DNA from: an uncultured Duncaniella sp.
GTDB taxonomy: Bacteria; Bacteroidota; Bacteroidia; Bacteroidales; Muribaculaceae
Assembly (NCBI GenBank): GCA_958352885.1
Contig: CATWQI010000004.1
Span: 186,001-250,000, forward strand
Direction: 5' to 3'
DNA: 64,000 nt
The translations under genes were made by a program, and so were the position numbers. Under the pieces are notes generated by a model, which worked only from the letters and a program-made list of their open reading frames with translations, had not been told where the DNA came from and did not search any database. Below, in pieces: positions 1 to 8,913 of the stretch. The stretch's first letter is position 1; each line of letters starts with the position of its first letter.

Positions 1-35
1 TTTTATGAGTGACATATCGGTCAGTTCGTTTAGGA

Positions 36-605
36 TTAAATCATTGGTTTATAGTAGGAGATTGTGTACAGATACGGTATCACATAAGTGAGGTCGGCTG
101 TAGGTCCTGCCTGCGATTTGATGACAATGTTGACTCGGCTGTTATAGCCAAGGTAATCAAGGGGGAGCTGTATGCCGGTTCCGTACTGGGTCGATTCGCT
201 TATGGTTTCGTTGCCATATATAAAGTATAGAGCTGCCGAGCTCATGTCATCGGCATTGCCGGCTCCAATCAGAGTGTTATCGGCACCTACCACATAGTAG
301 AAAAGGTTGTAGCGGGTGTAACGGAAGTATACTTTTGAGTCCTTTTCCACTTTTTCCTGGTCGCCGAGTGCGAGCACCTGCATGTATACATTGCTCTCGG
401 GGTCAAGTCGGTAGTAAGGTGCGTCTTCGCCAACTTCAAACACAGTGTTTTCTGTCGGAATCTCGTCTATGACACGGTGCTGAGACAGGAATACATTGAC
501 AGCTTGGTTTTCATCAGTGAGCATTTCTGCATAACTCTTGGAATCGCTGCATGATGACAGAGCGAATGTGATGACTGAAAGTATAGGGATAATAAAACGT
601 TTCAT
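36..605 (-). CDS. DUF4827-family lipoprotein
   Basis: About 189 residues from the ATG at 603-605. An in-frame ATG at 626 is less likely because it puts extra residues before the signal peptide. The N-terminus is a lipoprotein signal ending in a lipobox (FALSSC, then SDSK), so the mature protein should be anchored to the envelope. The rest is a compact domain like DUF4827 proteins of Bacteroidales, which resemble FKBP-type folds; no active site was identified. It follows the DHH phosphoesterase by 45 bp on the same strand, an order common in this group, so they are probably co-transcribed. Function unknown. Confidence 0.8.
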   Translation of the reverse strand: MKRFIIPILSVITFALSSCSDSKSYAEMLTDENQAVNVFLSQHRVIDEIPTENTVFEVGEDAPYYRLDPESNVYMQVLALGDQEKVEKDSKVYFRYTRYNLFYYVVGADNTLIGAGNADDMSSAALYFIYGNETISESTQYGTGIQLPLDYLGYNSRVNIVIKSQAGPTADLTYVIPYLYTISYYKPMI

Positions 606-650
606 ATAAAAATTTAAAGATGTCAATATGAGGTGTGGATATGTTGATTA

Positions 651-1697
651 TTAAAGATATTTGTCGTAGTTTGGCATGATTTCGAGCAACAGTTGCAATG
701 CATCCGATAATGTTCCGTGAAATTCACCTCCGGCAGCATTGGTGTGTCCGCCTCCATTGAAATGTTCTTCACAGATTTTATTGACTGGGAAGGATTCTTT
801 GCTTCGCATTGAAACCTTGATGCAATCGTCGGAATCCTGGCGCATGAACACCGAATATGTTATCTCCGGTATAGAGAGAGGGGTGTTGACGAGTCCTTCC
901 GTGTCACCTTTGGAGTAGTCGAAGGCTCTCAGTTCATCATCGCTCAGCAGGATTACGGCAGCCTTGTGTTCCGGCAGACGGTGCATTCGGTATTGTCCAT
1001 ATCCCATAATGCGCAACCTGGATTCGCTGGAGGTGTTCATGACAAGTTTGTAAAGATTGTCCTTGTCGATACCCTTGCGCAAAAGGTCGTGGATTATGAG
1101 GTACAAGTCCGGGTCATTGGAGTTATAGGAGAAGTTGCCAGTATCGGTCATCATTCCGGTGTAGATACATGCGGCAGCGCTGCGGTTTACGTAGCGAATC
1201 CATCCTGCTTGCCAGAGGAATATGTACAGAAGGGCGGAAGTGGATGATATTTCCGGATAGGAGATGACAACATCGGCTGGCAGGCACGGGTCAAGATGGT
1301 GGTCAATCATCACACGTTTTGCCTTGGCTCGTGTAAGTGCTTCGCTTAGACGGTCCACTCGCTTCGGGTCGTTGAAGTCAAGGCAGAAAATTAAATCGGC
1401 AGCTCCAAAAAGTTCATAAGCCCGGTCGGTCTGACGGGTTGCCGCAATGATGTCGCGGACTCCGGGAAGAAACATCAGGGACTTCGGCGGACAGTCGGCT
1501 GTGACGACATGAGCCTTTTTCCCCAGGTTTTTTAGCACTGTGCAAAGGGCGAGAGACGACCCGAGGGCATCGCCGTCGGGGCTGACATGGCATGTGATGA
1601 CAATCTCATTCGCTGCAAGCACCAATTGCTTGACCCTGTCCACGCAGACAGTGTCGATAGTGGTCAAGAACCTGTTATGTTTCTTTTGTTCAGCCAT
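651..1697 (-). CDS. DHH-family phosphoesterase (NrnA-like)
   Basis: 348 residues. Motif I is SPDGDALGSS near residue 40, motif II LDFND near 108, motif III DHH near 132, and the C-terminal DHHA1 signature GGGHTNAAGG lies near residue 316. All metal ligands of the NrnA type look intact. The family hydrolyses short RNA oligonucleotides (nanoRNA) and/or 3'-phosphoadenosine 5'-phosphate in the cytoplasm; which applies here cannot be told from sequence. A -7 box lies only 8 nt upstream of the ATG, so the transcript may be leaderless. The DUF4827 lipoprotein follows it. Confidence 0.9.
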   Translation of the reverse strand: MAEQKKHNRFLTTIDTVCVDRVKQLVLAANEIVITCHVSPDGDALGSSLALCTVLKNLGKKAHVVTADCPPKSLMFLPGVRDIIAATRQTDRAYELFGAADLIFCLDFNDPKRVDRLSEALTRAKAKRVMIDHHLDPCLPADVVISYPEISSTSALLYIFLWQAGWIRYVNRSAAACIYTGMMTDTGNFSYNSNDPDLYLIIHDLLRKGIDKDNLYKLVMNTSSESRLRIMGYGQYRMHRLPEHKAAVILLSDDELRAFDYSKGDTEGLVNTPLSIPEITYSVFMRQDSDDCIKVSMRSKESFPVNKICEEHFNGGGHTNAAGGEFHGTLSDALQLLLEIMPNYDKYL

Positions 1698-1705
1698 AGT
1701 GACGA

Positions 1706-1736
1706 CAAAATTACAAAAAAATACTCAAATGGCAAT
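1706..1736 (-). promoter_or_regulatory. Bacteroidetes promoter for the DHH gene
   Basis: On the minus strand: -33 ATTG (1736-1733), 19-bp spacer, -7 TAATTTTG (1713-1706). The -7 box ends 8 nt before the ATG at 1697, so the predicted RNA start is within about 0-3 nt of the start codon. Confidence 0.55.
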
Positions 1737-1748
1737 CCTTATGGAGCT

Positions 1749-3839
1749 CTATTTCTTGGGAAGTGTCAACTTGAAGCGGGCACCGTTGGTATAAGTGGTG
1801 TCGAGTGTCACTTCTCCACCGAGCATACGTGCGATAAGCCGTGAGATTGTGAGTCCCAGCCCGGCACCCTGTGTCTCTTCATCAAGTTTGACGAAACGTT
1901 CAAATATTTTATCCTTGTTCTCTGGCTTGATTCCGATTCCTGTGTCGGTTACAGTGAACACGATGTCGGATGTCGCCTCGTCAAGGCTGTAAGTAAGGGT
2001 TATGGAGCCTTTTTCAGTGAATTTGGCTGCGTTTGTCAGCAGGTTAAGCAACACCTGCTGTACTCGCAATGGATCCGTATGCAGAGTTATTTCAGGATTT
2101 ACGGGGATGAACTTAAGTTCTACAGATGGATTGATTCGTCTGCGCATACTGTCGACCGCAGCAGAGCAGAGTGCGTTGAGTTTCACTACATGGGTGTGAA
2201 TGGGCATGGAGGAACTTTCGATTTCCGACAGTCGTAGCACATCGTTGATGAGTGTGGTGAGGAGCTCGCTGTTCAGGTCCACGAGGTTAGCAAAATGCTC
2301 AAGGTGTTTCTTGTTTGAGCTGTCGGCAAAGTCGACTATGAGCTTGCAGTACTCGTTGATGGCCTGCAGTGGGACTTTTACTTCGCGGCTCATGTTTTTG
2401 ATGAAATCGGATTTCATCGCATTGGCTTTCTGTGCCTGATCTCGTGCCAATATGAGTTCATTGCGCGACTTACGCAAGTTTTCACTCTCACGTACGAGAG
2501 CTTTGTTTGCATGCGCCCGTTTATGGGCAAGCTCTCGGTTGCGTCGGTATAGTATGTATAGGAAAACTGTGAGGATTACAAGTAGGAAAAGTGTGATACC
2601 GATTACCGTGATAAAGTTTTTTTGCCAACGGTACTCGGACAATTGTTTCTCACGTTCAAGTTCCATGTTGCGTGCGCGTATATCCTGGATGTCATATCTG
2701 ACCTGAAGCTCCCGTAGTTTTTCTTGGCTTCTTTCCGATACATATTCCTCGAGAATGGTGTTATATTTGCCTGTCGCATCCACTTCGGTATCTTTGTCCC
2801 CGGTCTCTTCCGCACATTTAATCATATACTTCAATAGGCTTCTGCGTCGTGAGGCATTTCTGTCAGCGTCGATGAAGTTCTTAAGCAAATCAAGTGCGGT
2901 GGCATAATCCTGCTTGTACATGGCATAATATATGTCGGGAGTACGGGTGTGGTTGTATGTCTCGTTAGCGGCGCTGTCCAAGTCCTTATATTTCAAGGCG
3001 AGGTCATAATATTCTTCCACTTCACGTGGCGAGAGAATGGCGAAGTTTGACAGCAGACGGTTGTATATCACATATTTGTTCCCGTTGTAGTTTCGGAATT
3101 TGCGCCCTGCCCGATTATAGTGCCTCTCGAGGTTTTTGATACCCTCAAGTAATTTTTTGTCGGTGGCAATGGCTTTTTCATACTCGTCATTTTCGGCGTA
3201 GGCGATGGCTGCTGATACGTAATATGCGTTGCGGATTGAAAAAGCATTGGCGGGGAGCTTGTCAATCAGTTTGCCAAGCTGGTCAAGGTACGATGAGAGA
3301 AGGTCGCCATGGGAAAATGTGGCGATTGAGCGGCAGATGTAGTGTAGCAGGACTATTTGGTCATAGAGGTCTTCCGGGTAATTGTTTGATGCGATTTCAA
3401 GGGCTTCCCGGAATGTACTGTCACGTTCCGCCGGTGTGGCGTATTGCGTATGGTATGTGTTTTTACGCATCCTGACGAATGCGATTGTTTCCTTGCGGTC
3501 GTCAGAGTCGGGGTATGTGATGGCCTTCTTGTAAAGAATCTTTAGCAGGCTGTCATTGCGGACACTCCGGTTGGCAAGATTCCGGATTGTTTCAAGTGCG
3601 TCTCTGTCATCGTTGCCCCTTTTGGCGACATCAAGCATCTGCCAGCCTATCTCGGTGGATTTGGTGCGCGGGAGTATGTCAAAGAGGTTTCCCATTATCC
3701 GCAGTGAATCATGCGGATTGTTTGCATGCGCCAATTCTCTGTTCAGGCTGTCGATTTGTTCGCTGTCATTGGCAGATACCGGCAGGTTTGTTAAGATGGC
3801 AGCGATGACTAATATGGAAATTCTGGTTATGTGCTTCAT
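1749..3839 (-). CDS. TPR-type membrane sensor kinase lacking the phospho-acceptor His
   Basis: 696 residues from the ATG at 3839, which opens a signal peptide (MKHITRISILVIAAILTNL). A helical, TPR-like sensor region fills residues 30-390, a membrane helix lies near 405-425, and a dimerisation helix and HATPase domain follow. The ATP site looks complete: N box LLTNAAKF, G1 DTGIGI, F box FERF, G2 GLGLTI. The H box reads NMSREVKVPL where NMSHEIRTPL is expected, so the phospho-acceptor His is Arg485 (codon CGC, one transition from CAC). The reading frame is otherwise clean. It may be a signalling pseudokinase or may act on another kinase. It follows the HAD gene by 49 bp; no partner regulator is adjacent. 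Confidence 0.85.
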   Translation of the reverse strand: MKHITRISILVIAAILTNLPVSANDSEQIDSLNRELAHANNPHDSLRIMGNLFDILPRTKSTEIGWQMLDVAKRGNDDRDALETIRNLANRSVRNDSLLKILYKKAITYPDSDDRKETIAFVRMRKNTYHTQYATPAERDSTFREALEIASNNYPEDLYDQIVLLHYICRSIATFSHGDLLSSYLDQLGKLIDKLPANAFSIRNAYYVSAAIAYAENDEYEKAIATDKKLLEGIKNLERHYNRAGRKFRNYNGNKYVIYNRLLSNFAILSPREVEEYYDLALKYKDLDSAANETYNHTRTPDIYYAMYKQDYATALDLLKNFIDADRNASRRRSLLKYMIKCAEETGDKDTEVDATGKYNTILEEYVSERSQEKLRELQVRYDIQDIRARNMELEREKQLSEYRWQKNFITVIGITLFLLVILTVFLYILYRRNRELAHKRAHANKALVRESENLRKSRNELILARDQAQKANAMKSDFIKNMSREVKVPLQAINEYCKLIVDFADSSNKKHLEHFANLVDLNSELLTTLINDVLRLSEIESSSMPIHTHVVKLNALCSAAVDSMRRRINPSVELKFIPVNPEITLHTDPLRVQQVLLNLLTNAAKFTEKGSITLTYSLDEATSDIVFTVTDTGIGIKPENKDKIFERFVKLDEETQGAGLGLTISRLIARMLGGEVTLDTTYTNGARFKLTLPKK

Positions 3840-3888
3840 GATTGGCTTGTTCTGATGGCTAAGTTGTGGATTTGTAGCAAGATGGTAA

Positions 3889-4563
3889 TCAGCTGTCAAG
3901 CTCAAGTCCGGGGCGTTTAACTATGGTTATGATTTCCTCGGGGGCGTTTACGATATTGTCGGCATGGTAGTCACGCAGCTCTTTGGCGGGTCGGAATCCC
4001 CATGTCACACCGGCTGAATCGACGCATGCCCTGCGAGCCGTCTCCATATCCACTCCCGAGTCGCCTACATAAAGGACTTTTGACTTGCGGGCGGGGGATT
4101 TAGCCAATATTTCAAATACAATGGAGGGGTCCGGCTTGACCGGGATTCCTTCTTTCTGTCCTTCGACCGCCGCCCATTCTATTTCAGGGAAGAAGTGGCT
4201 GATAAGTTTTTCGACCGCCGTCTGATATTTGTTTGATGCGACCGCCATCCTTATTCCCATTTCCTGGAGTGTGTGGAGTGTTTCGGGTATGCCGGGGTAG
4301 GGGACTGTCAGGTCAGTGCAATGATGGTCGTAAAACTCCGTGAATTTCTCTCGCAGGCGGCTTATGTTTTCGGCAGACCGTTCATCTTCCGGAAGCGCTC
4401 TTTCGATTAGGCGTGCTACACCGTTGCCTACAAACATCGGGTAAGATGAGAGGTTGTGTTCGGGGTATCCGCATTCTCTGAGCGCATAATTTGTCGCTGC
4501 TCCAAGATCGTCGATAGAGTTGATAAGAGTGCCGTCAAGGTCAAATATTACAAGATGTTTCAT
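3889..4563 (-). CDS. HAD-superfamily phosphatase (phosphoglycolate phosphatase-like)
   Basis: About 224 residues from the ATG at 4563, which directly precedes HAD motif I (VIFDLDGTLINS). An upstream ATG at 4719 would overlap tamL and adds no domain. A helical cap follows motif I; motif II is VASNK, the Lys of motif III lies in the VKPDPSI stretch, and motif IV is VGDSGVDM. This is a cytoplasmic subclass I HAD phosphatase closest to the Gph/PgmB group; the substrate cannot be fixed. It lies 40 bp after tamL and 49 bp before the sensor kinase, so these are probably one transcript. Confidence 0.85.
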   Translation of the reverse strand: MKHLVIFDLDGTLINSIDDLGAATNYALRECGYPEHNLSSYPMFVGNGVARLIERALPEDERSAENISRLREKFTEFYDHHCTDLTVPYPGIPETLHTLQEMGIRMAVASNKYQTAVEKLISHFFPEIEWAAVEGQKEGIPVKPDPSIVFEILAKSPARKSKVLYVGDSGVDMETARRACVDSAGVTWGFRPAKELRDYHADNIVNAPEEIITIVKRPGLELDS

Positions 4564-4603
4564 CGTAGTCGGTTTTTGAAGTTGGTGAAAATGGGCATTG
4601 TGG

Positions 4604-6955
4604 TCAGAACGGATAGCCCACGGCGAAATGGAATGTGGCATCACGATGCCAATCCGGATGTATGATAGGCCAACGCTGCTGGTCGCGGGCAGGATTGTAA
4701 GCCTTAAGTCCGAGGTCAAGTCGCAGCAGGAAGTATGTGAAGTCGAAGCGCAGACCTACGCCGTAGGCCATGGCTATTTGTTTCCAGAAAGTGTTGAAGC
4801 GGAACATACCGCCGGGCTGGTTCTCATAATTATGTATTGTCCAGATGTTTCCGGCATCGACAAATGCTCCCCCTTCGAGCACCCAGAAGAGTTTGGCACG
4901 ATACTCGAGGCTTAGGTCCAGGCGGATGTCACCGCATTGGTTTATGAAGTCGGTTACAGAATTTCGGGAGTTGTAACTTCCCGGTCCCAAGGTGCGCACT
5001 CCCCAGCCTCTGACTCCGTTGGCGCCTCCGGCATAGAAGCGTTTCTCAAAGGGTAGAACCGATGAATTGCCATACGGCACACCTATGCCGCCGCCAACAT
5101 GGAATGCCAGTGAGTGGCGAGAGTCGAAATTGCGTGTTATGGCATAGTCGATTTCTCCTTTTACATATTGGGAATACTGTATGCCGAACACTTCATAGAC
5201 TCCATCGTGGCGGTGGGAGTCGGTTATCGCCGAAAGGGCATACAGGAAGTTTCCTGCCGTTTCGATTGAGGCGCGTATGGTGTAGACTGTTGGCTGCAAC
5301 GTGTATCTGCGCAGGAGCGTGGAGGGTATCCGCTTGTTGGTGAAGTAGTACCTGTAAGCCATGCTCATGATGAAGTGGTCCTCATAGCTATAACGCAGCA
5401 GGGGGTTGTCGGGTGCAATCTGGTCAAGGAAATCAAGGGTCCGTTCGGGAAGATACACATAGTTGATGTCAATCAGGTCAAAGTTGTGGCGTCGAGTGTT
5501 CTCACGGTTTACCCACTTGTATTTCCAGGCAGCGCCGGCAATTATGCGGGTGTACTCCGGACGTTCCTGATAATTGAATGAAAGAGCGAACTCTGTGGAT
5601 ACGTTGAGGCGCTGTTTTACGCGCTGGGATGCGAATGGCAGTTCAAATTTTGGGAACGTGATGCCTACTTCGCCGGCATATTCGGTGTAGCGGTTATTGA
5701 TAAGTCCGTTGAAACTGCCTGACAGGCTCTCGTAGTTCATGCGCAGACGCGCCGTGAGGAGTTGGGAGCCTTTTGCGAGATTGCGGTGATGGTAGGTGGC
5801 TCCTACGCCAAAGCCGAGGTCGCCTTCAGAGTTCGTTCCCTCCACGTCAAATGTGATTGACTGCTTCTTGTTGCGGCTAAGGAGTATATATGCGTCAAGC
5901 CATTGGTCGCCGTCAATCTTGCCTACCGGGACAAGCTCGATATTTATTGATTTCAGAATACCGAGGCGGCTGAGCGATTCATAGGTCCGGTCAATCTCGG
6001 CTGAGCGGTAAATCTCGCCAGGTGAGATGAAGCATTTTTCCTGAAGAGAAGATGGTGTCAAGTAGCGGTCCGGACCGTACAATATGGTTACATCTTTGTA
6101 ATTAACGGTATCAACCACTTCAGAGCGTATGTCGGATATAGAGGTCCCACCCTTGTAATCGGTGACAAAGTACACATGATTAATATAGTATTTGCTATGC
6201 GATGCAAGCGAGTCGACAGGGAGCGCATCGCCAAGAGCACGCCGGGGCGCACGTATGACCATTGTAAGGTCTACGAGTCTGGAGTTCTCGGCTGTGTCGG
6301 CATAGAAAGTCACGTATTCCTTATTGAATGCATAGTATCCGTGATTGCGCAATCGTTGGGTTATAAGGGTACGTTCGGAGTCAAGGTTGTCACGGTCAAA
6401 GTTATCACCTGGCTTAAGCGTGAATAGCAGAGAGTCACCCAGCACAATTCTTGACACGGCTGTGTCAGGAATGTCGTAAGTGATTGATGATATCATGTGA
6501 GGCTCGCCGGTGACAACCTTGTAGGTCACGTCAATCTTCTTTTTTTCGGGAATCATCACGGTGTCTACCTCTATTTGTGCGTTGAGATAGCCACGGTTGG
6601 TGAGGGCGAGGTCGAGCTGGCGTGCCGAGGCGTCAGTGAGCGACTGGCTGTATATGACAGGGGGCTGCCCCATGCGTCGCACCCACCGGTTATACCATTT
6701 GGTGGTGTCGTCGCCCGAAAGGTTGTAAGTGTCAAGCTGGAGTTTCCAGAAGCCCAGGACTTCATGATTGGGTGTCTGCCTCAGGTAATTGACCAAATCC
6801 TGGCTGGTCACAGCCTTGTCTCCTTCGATTTCAATAGAAACATTGTCGAGCATATACTCGCCTGCGGGAACATGACGGGTAGAGCTGCACCCCCATGCCA
6901 GTAGGAGTGTGGCTGCTATGATGATAGATATATGTATAAGTCTAAATGACCGCAT
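4604..6955 (-). CDS. tamL: TamL-type Omp85 outer-membrane assembly lipoprotein
   Basis: 783 residues. The N-terminus is a lipoprotein signal with lipobox LAWGC at residues 19-23, as in TamL, the Bacteroidetes counterpart of TamA. POTRA-like repeats follow to about residue 350. A 16-strand Omp85 barrel fills the rest, with the loop-6 motif VRGW near residue 660 and a C-terminal aromatic end (GYPF). It should insert beta-barrels or substrates into the outer membrane; whether a TamB partner exists cannot be seen here. A strong promoter sits 18 nt upstream. It leads the run towards the HAD and kinase genes. Confidence 0.88.
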   Translation of the reverse strand: MRSFRLIHISIIIAATLLLAWGCSSTRHVPAGEYMLDNVSIEIEGDKAVTSQDLVNYLRQTPNHEVLGFWKLQLDTYNLSGDDTTKWYNRWVRRMGQPPVIYSQSLTDASARQLDLALTNRGYLNAQIEVDTVMIPEKKKIDVTYKVVTGEPHMISSITYDIPDTAVSRIVLGDSLLFTLKPGDNFDRDNLDSERTLITQRLRNHGYYAFNKEYVTFYADTAENSRLVDLTMVIRAPRRALGDALPVDSLASHSKYYINHVYFVTDYKGGTSISDIRSEVVDTVNYKDVTILYGPDRYLTPSSLQEKCFISPGEIYRSAEIDRTYESLSRLGILKSINIELVPVGKIDGDQWLDAYILLSRNKKQSITFDVEGTNSEGDLGFGVGATYHHRNLAKGSQLLTARLRMNYESLSGSFNGLINNRYTEYAGEVGITFPKFELPFASQRVKQRLNVSTEFALSFNYQERPEYTRIIAGAAWKYKWVNRENTRRHNFDLIDINYVYLPERTLDFLDQIAPDNPLLRYSYEDHFIMSMAYRYYFTNKRIPSTLLRRYTLQPTVYTIRASIETAGNFLYALSAITDSHRHDGVYEVFGIQYSQYVKGEIDYAITRNFDSRHSLAFHVGGGIGVPYGNSSVLPFEKRFYAGGANGVRGWGVRTLGPGSYNSRNSVTDFINQCGDIRLDLSLEYRAKLFWVLEGGAFVDAGNIWTIHNYENQPGGMFRFNTFWKQIAMAYGVGLRFDFTYFLLRLDLGLKAYNPARDQQRWPIIHPDWHRDATFHFAVGYPF

Positions 6956-6972
6956 TTCTGTAATAAACCTTG

Positions 6973-7004
6973 CAAAGTTACATTACCCATGCCAAATTAC
7001 CAAA
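6973..7004 (-). promoter_or_regulatory. Promoter for tamL
   Basis: Minus strand: -33 TTTG (7004-7001), exactly 20 bp, -7 TAACTTTG (6980-6973). This is a full match to the Bacteroidetes consensus and leaves a leader of only about 10 nt before the ATG at 6955. Confidence 0.8.
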
Positions 7005-7118
7005 TGGAACGGTACTTAATTCCGAGTTATAAGGGTTGAGGTTACTGTCCAGGGTGGAGGAATGGATTCTTTTTGGATCCTTTTTGATGGAAACAGATGG
7101 AAACTTTTTGGCGCCAGA

Positions 7119-7150
7119 TTTGGTTAATCGGCGGTTCTTTAGTAATTTTG
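7119..7150 (+). promoter_or_regulatory. Promoter for the coiled-coil/MgtC-like gene run
   Basis: -33 TTTG (7119-7122), 20-bp spacer, -7 TAATTTTG (7143-7150), giving a leader of about 70 nt before the ATG at 7231. With the tamL promoter it forms a divergent promoter region. A tandem GATGGAAACA-type repeat lies just upstream at about 7086-7105. Confidence 0.75.
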
Positions 7151-7230
7151 CGGATTCACGGACATATCTAAGAGGGTGTCTGATACTCAGTATTAATCTT
7201 TAGAACGAAAATTTTATAAGACTGTCGGTT

Positions 7231-8145
7231 ATGAATAATAAGAAATTCTCGCCCATGGTTATTGTTGCCATAGTGTTGGCAGCTCTGTTGTTGATAGTTG
7301 TGGGGTTTGGTGTGACTCAAGTGGCATCACTGAAGTCACAGGTGCAGGAGGCCCAGATGCAGAATGAGGAGCTTCAGCTTACCAACGAGCAGCTTCAGCT
7401 TTCAAATGAGTTTGATATGCTCAATGCCGAGTTCCAGCAATATGAGGACCAGGCTCACCGTCTCGCCAATGATACCATTCTGGCAAAATATACCGCAGCC
7501 AAAGCGAAGGTGGAGCAATTGATGCAGGAACTCAAAAGCGAGAAGGTGAAATCGCAGGCTCGTATCAAGGAATTGCAGAATGAGATTTCAACCCTTAAGA
7601 ACCTGCTTCGCCACTACATAGCCCAGATAGATTCGCTCAACAAGGAGAATGCTGGGCTGCGTGCCGAGAATTCTGAAATCAAAGCCCAAAATCAGCGCCT
7701 GTCATCGCGTGTGCAGGAGGTCACACGCACAGCCGAGACTCTTAGCGAGAGGATGACTCTTGCCGAGAAACTTAATGTCACTGGTGTGTCGCTCGTCGGT
7801 CTGAAGAAGAACGGCAAAGTGGAGAAGAATGTCACCAAGGCGAAGCAGCTGAAAGTCACATTCACAATCCCACAGAATAATTCGACTCCGGTGGGAAACA
7901 AGGTGATATATCTCCGTATCACCAATCCCGAAGGGCAGCTGCTCGGAGGTGCCGGCAGTTTCGACTTCGAAGGTAAGTCGGTGGCATGCTCTGCAAAGAA
8001 GACCATAGAATACGCTGGCGACGAGGTGCCCGGTGTGACAATATACTGGGATGTGAACACCACCCTTACCCCCGGTGACTATACTGTGGAGTTATTTACT
8101 GACGGCTATCGCCTTACTTCCCGCCACTTTACATTGAAGAAATAA
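7231..8145 (+). CDS. Coiled-coil membrane-anchored protein
   Basis: 304 residues. One N-terminal membrane helix (residues 8-28, rich in V, I, A and L) is followed by a long heptad-rich coiled coil (about 30-175; many EELQLTNEQLQLSNE-like turns). The C-terminal domain of about 110 residues looks beta-rich (VTFTIPQN, IYLRITNPEGQLLGGAG, ending TSRHFTLKK). The topology suggests a short cytoplasmic tail and a periplasmic stalk and head. I do not recognise a named family. It is separated from the MgtC-like gene by 2 nt, so the two are almost certainly co-expressed. Confidence 0.8.
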   Translation: MNNKKFSPMVIVAIVLAALLLIVVGFGVTQVASLKSQVQEAQMQNEELQLTNEQLQLSNEFDMLNAEFQQYEDQAHRLANDTILAKYTAAKAKVEQLMQELKSEKVKSQARIKELQNEISTLKNLLRHYIAQIDSLNKENAGLRAENSEIKAQNQRLSSRVQEVTRTAETLSERMTLAEKLNVTGVSLVGLKKNGKVEKNVTKAKQLKVTFTIPQNNSTPVGNKVIYLRITNPEGQLLGGAGSFDFEGKSVACSAKKTIEYAGDEVPGVTIYWDVNTTLTPGDYTVELFTDGYRLTSRHFTLKK

Positions 8146-8147
8146 AT

Positions 8148-8864
8148 ATGGACTCATTCTGGCATACAATCCACGGTGTGGAGCTCACCACTACGAGTGC
8201 GGTGTTCCGTATATTCCTGAGCCTTGTGCTGGGGAGCATCGTAGGGGTGGAACGCAAGCGCAAGGGGCAGATGGCAGGTCTGCGCACCTTTGCCCTGATT
8301 TCGATGGGTGCGTGTATAGCCATGATGCTTTCCATCTATGTGTGTCAGGAAACTGTGGGGCTGCTCCGCGGTGACCCGAGCCGTATAGCCGCACAGGTGA
8401 TTTCGGGTATAGGTTTCCTCGGCGCAGGCACTATCATACAGATGAAAGGCTCTGTCAGGGGGCTCACCACGGCTGCCGGTATCTGGATTATAGCCACCAT
8501 CGGCATGGCTGTCGGGTGCGGGCTGTATATAATCGCCATGGTGGCGACCGGGCTTGTGCTTGTGGTGCTCATAGTCCTTGAGCAGATAGAACACAAGGTG
8601 AACGTGGGCAACGAAGCCCGGACCATAAGGCTTAAGGTCAAAGGGATAGTGAAAAGCCTACGTCCCTACGAGGAGGAGTTGTCTAAATTCTCCATCCATC
8701 TGTCGAGGGTGTATGTGGAGTATGACTATGAGAATGATTCCACACGCCTTAACCTTTTGATACTGATTGCTGAAAAATCTGATTTCGTGGATGTGTTTGA
8801 CGCTCTGCACAACATTAACCCCACACTCTCCATATCGCTTAGTAATCAGGCTGACATATCTTGA
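8148..8864 (+). CDS. MgtC/SapB-family membrane protein
   Basis: 238 residues. The N-terminal half has about five membrane helices with MgtC hallmarks: LVLGSIVGVERKRKGQMAGLR (first conserved block), GIGFLGAGTI, and VRGLTTAAGIW. A soluble ACT-like C-terminal domain fills residues about 150-238. MgtC proteins act in magnesium limitation and modulate F-type ATPase in some species; a direct transport role is not established. It follows the coiled-coil gene by 2 nt and precedes the cation/proton antiporter by 49 bp, so the run looks like an ion-homeostasis operon. Confidence 0.9.
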   Translation: MDSFWHTIHGVELTTTSAVFRIFLSLVLGSIVGVERKRKGQMAGLRTFALISMGACIAMMLSIYVCQETVGLLRGDPSRIAAQVISGIGFLGAGTIIQMKGSVRGLTTAAGIWIIATIGMAVGCGLYIIAMVATGLVLVVLIVLEQIEHKVNVGNEARTIRLKVKGIVKSLRPYEEELSKFSIHLSRVYVEYDYENDSTRLNLLILIAEKSDFVDVFDALHNINPTLSISLSNQADIS

Positions 8865-8913
8865 ATTGAGCCAAGTTTCTTAAAACAGATTGAATACGCT
8901 ATAATATTCCGCA

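Noticed and set aside
4598..4915. Plus-strand frame opposite tamL
   Set aside because: Antisense shadow of a well-supported gene; no conserved motif.
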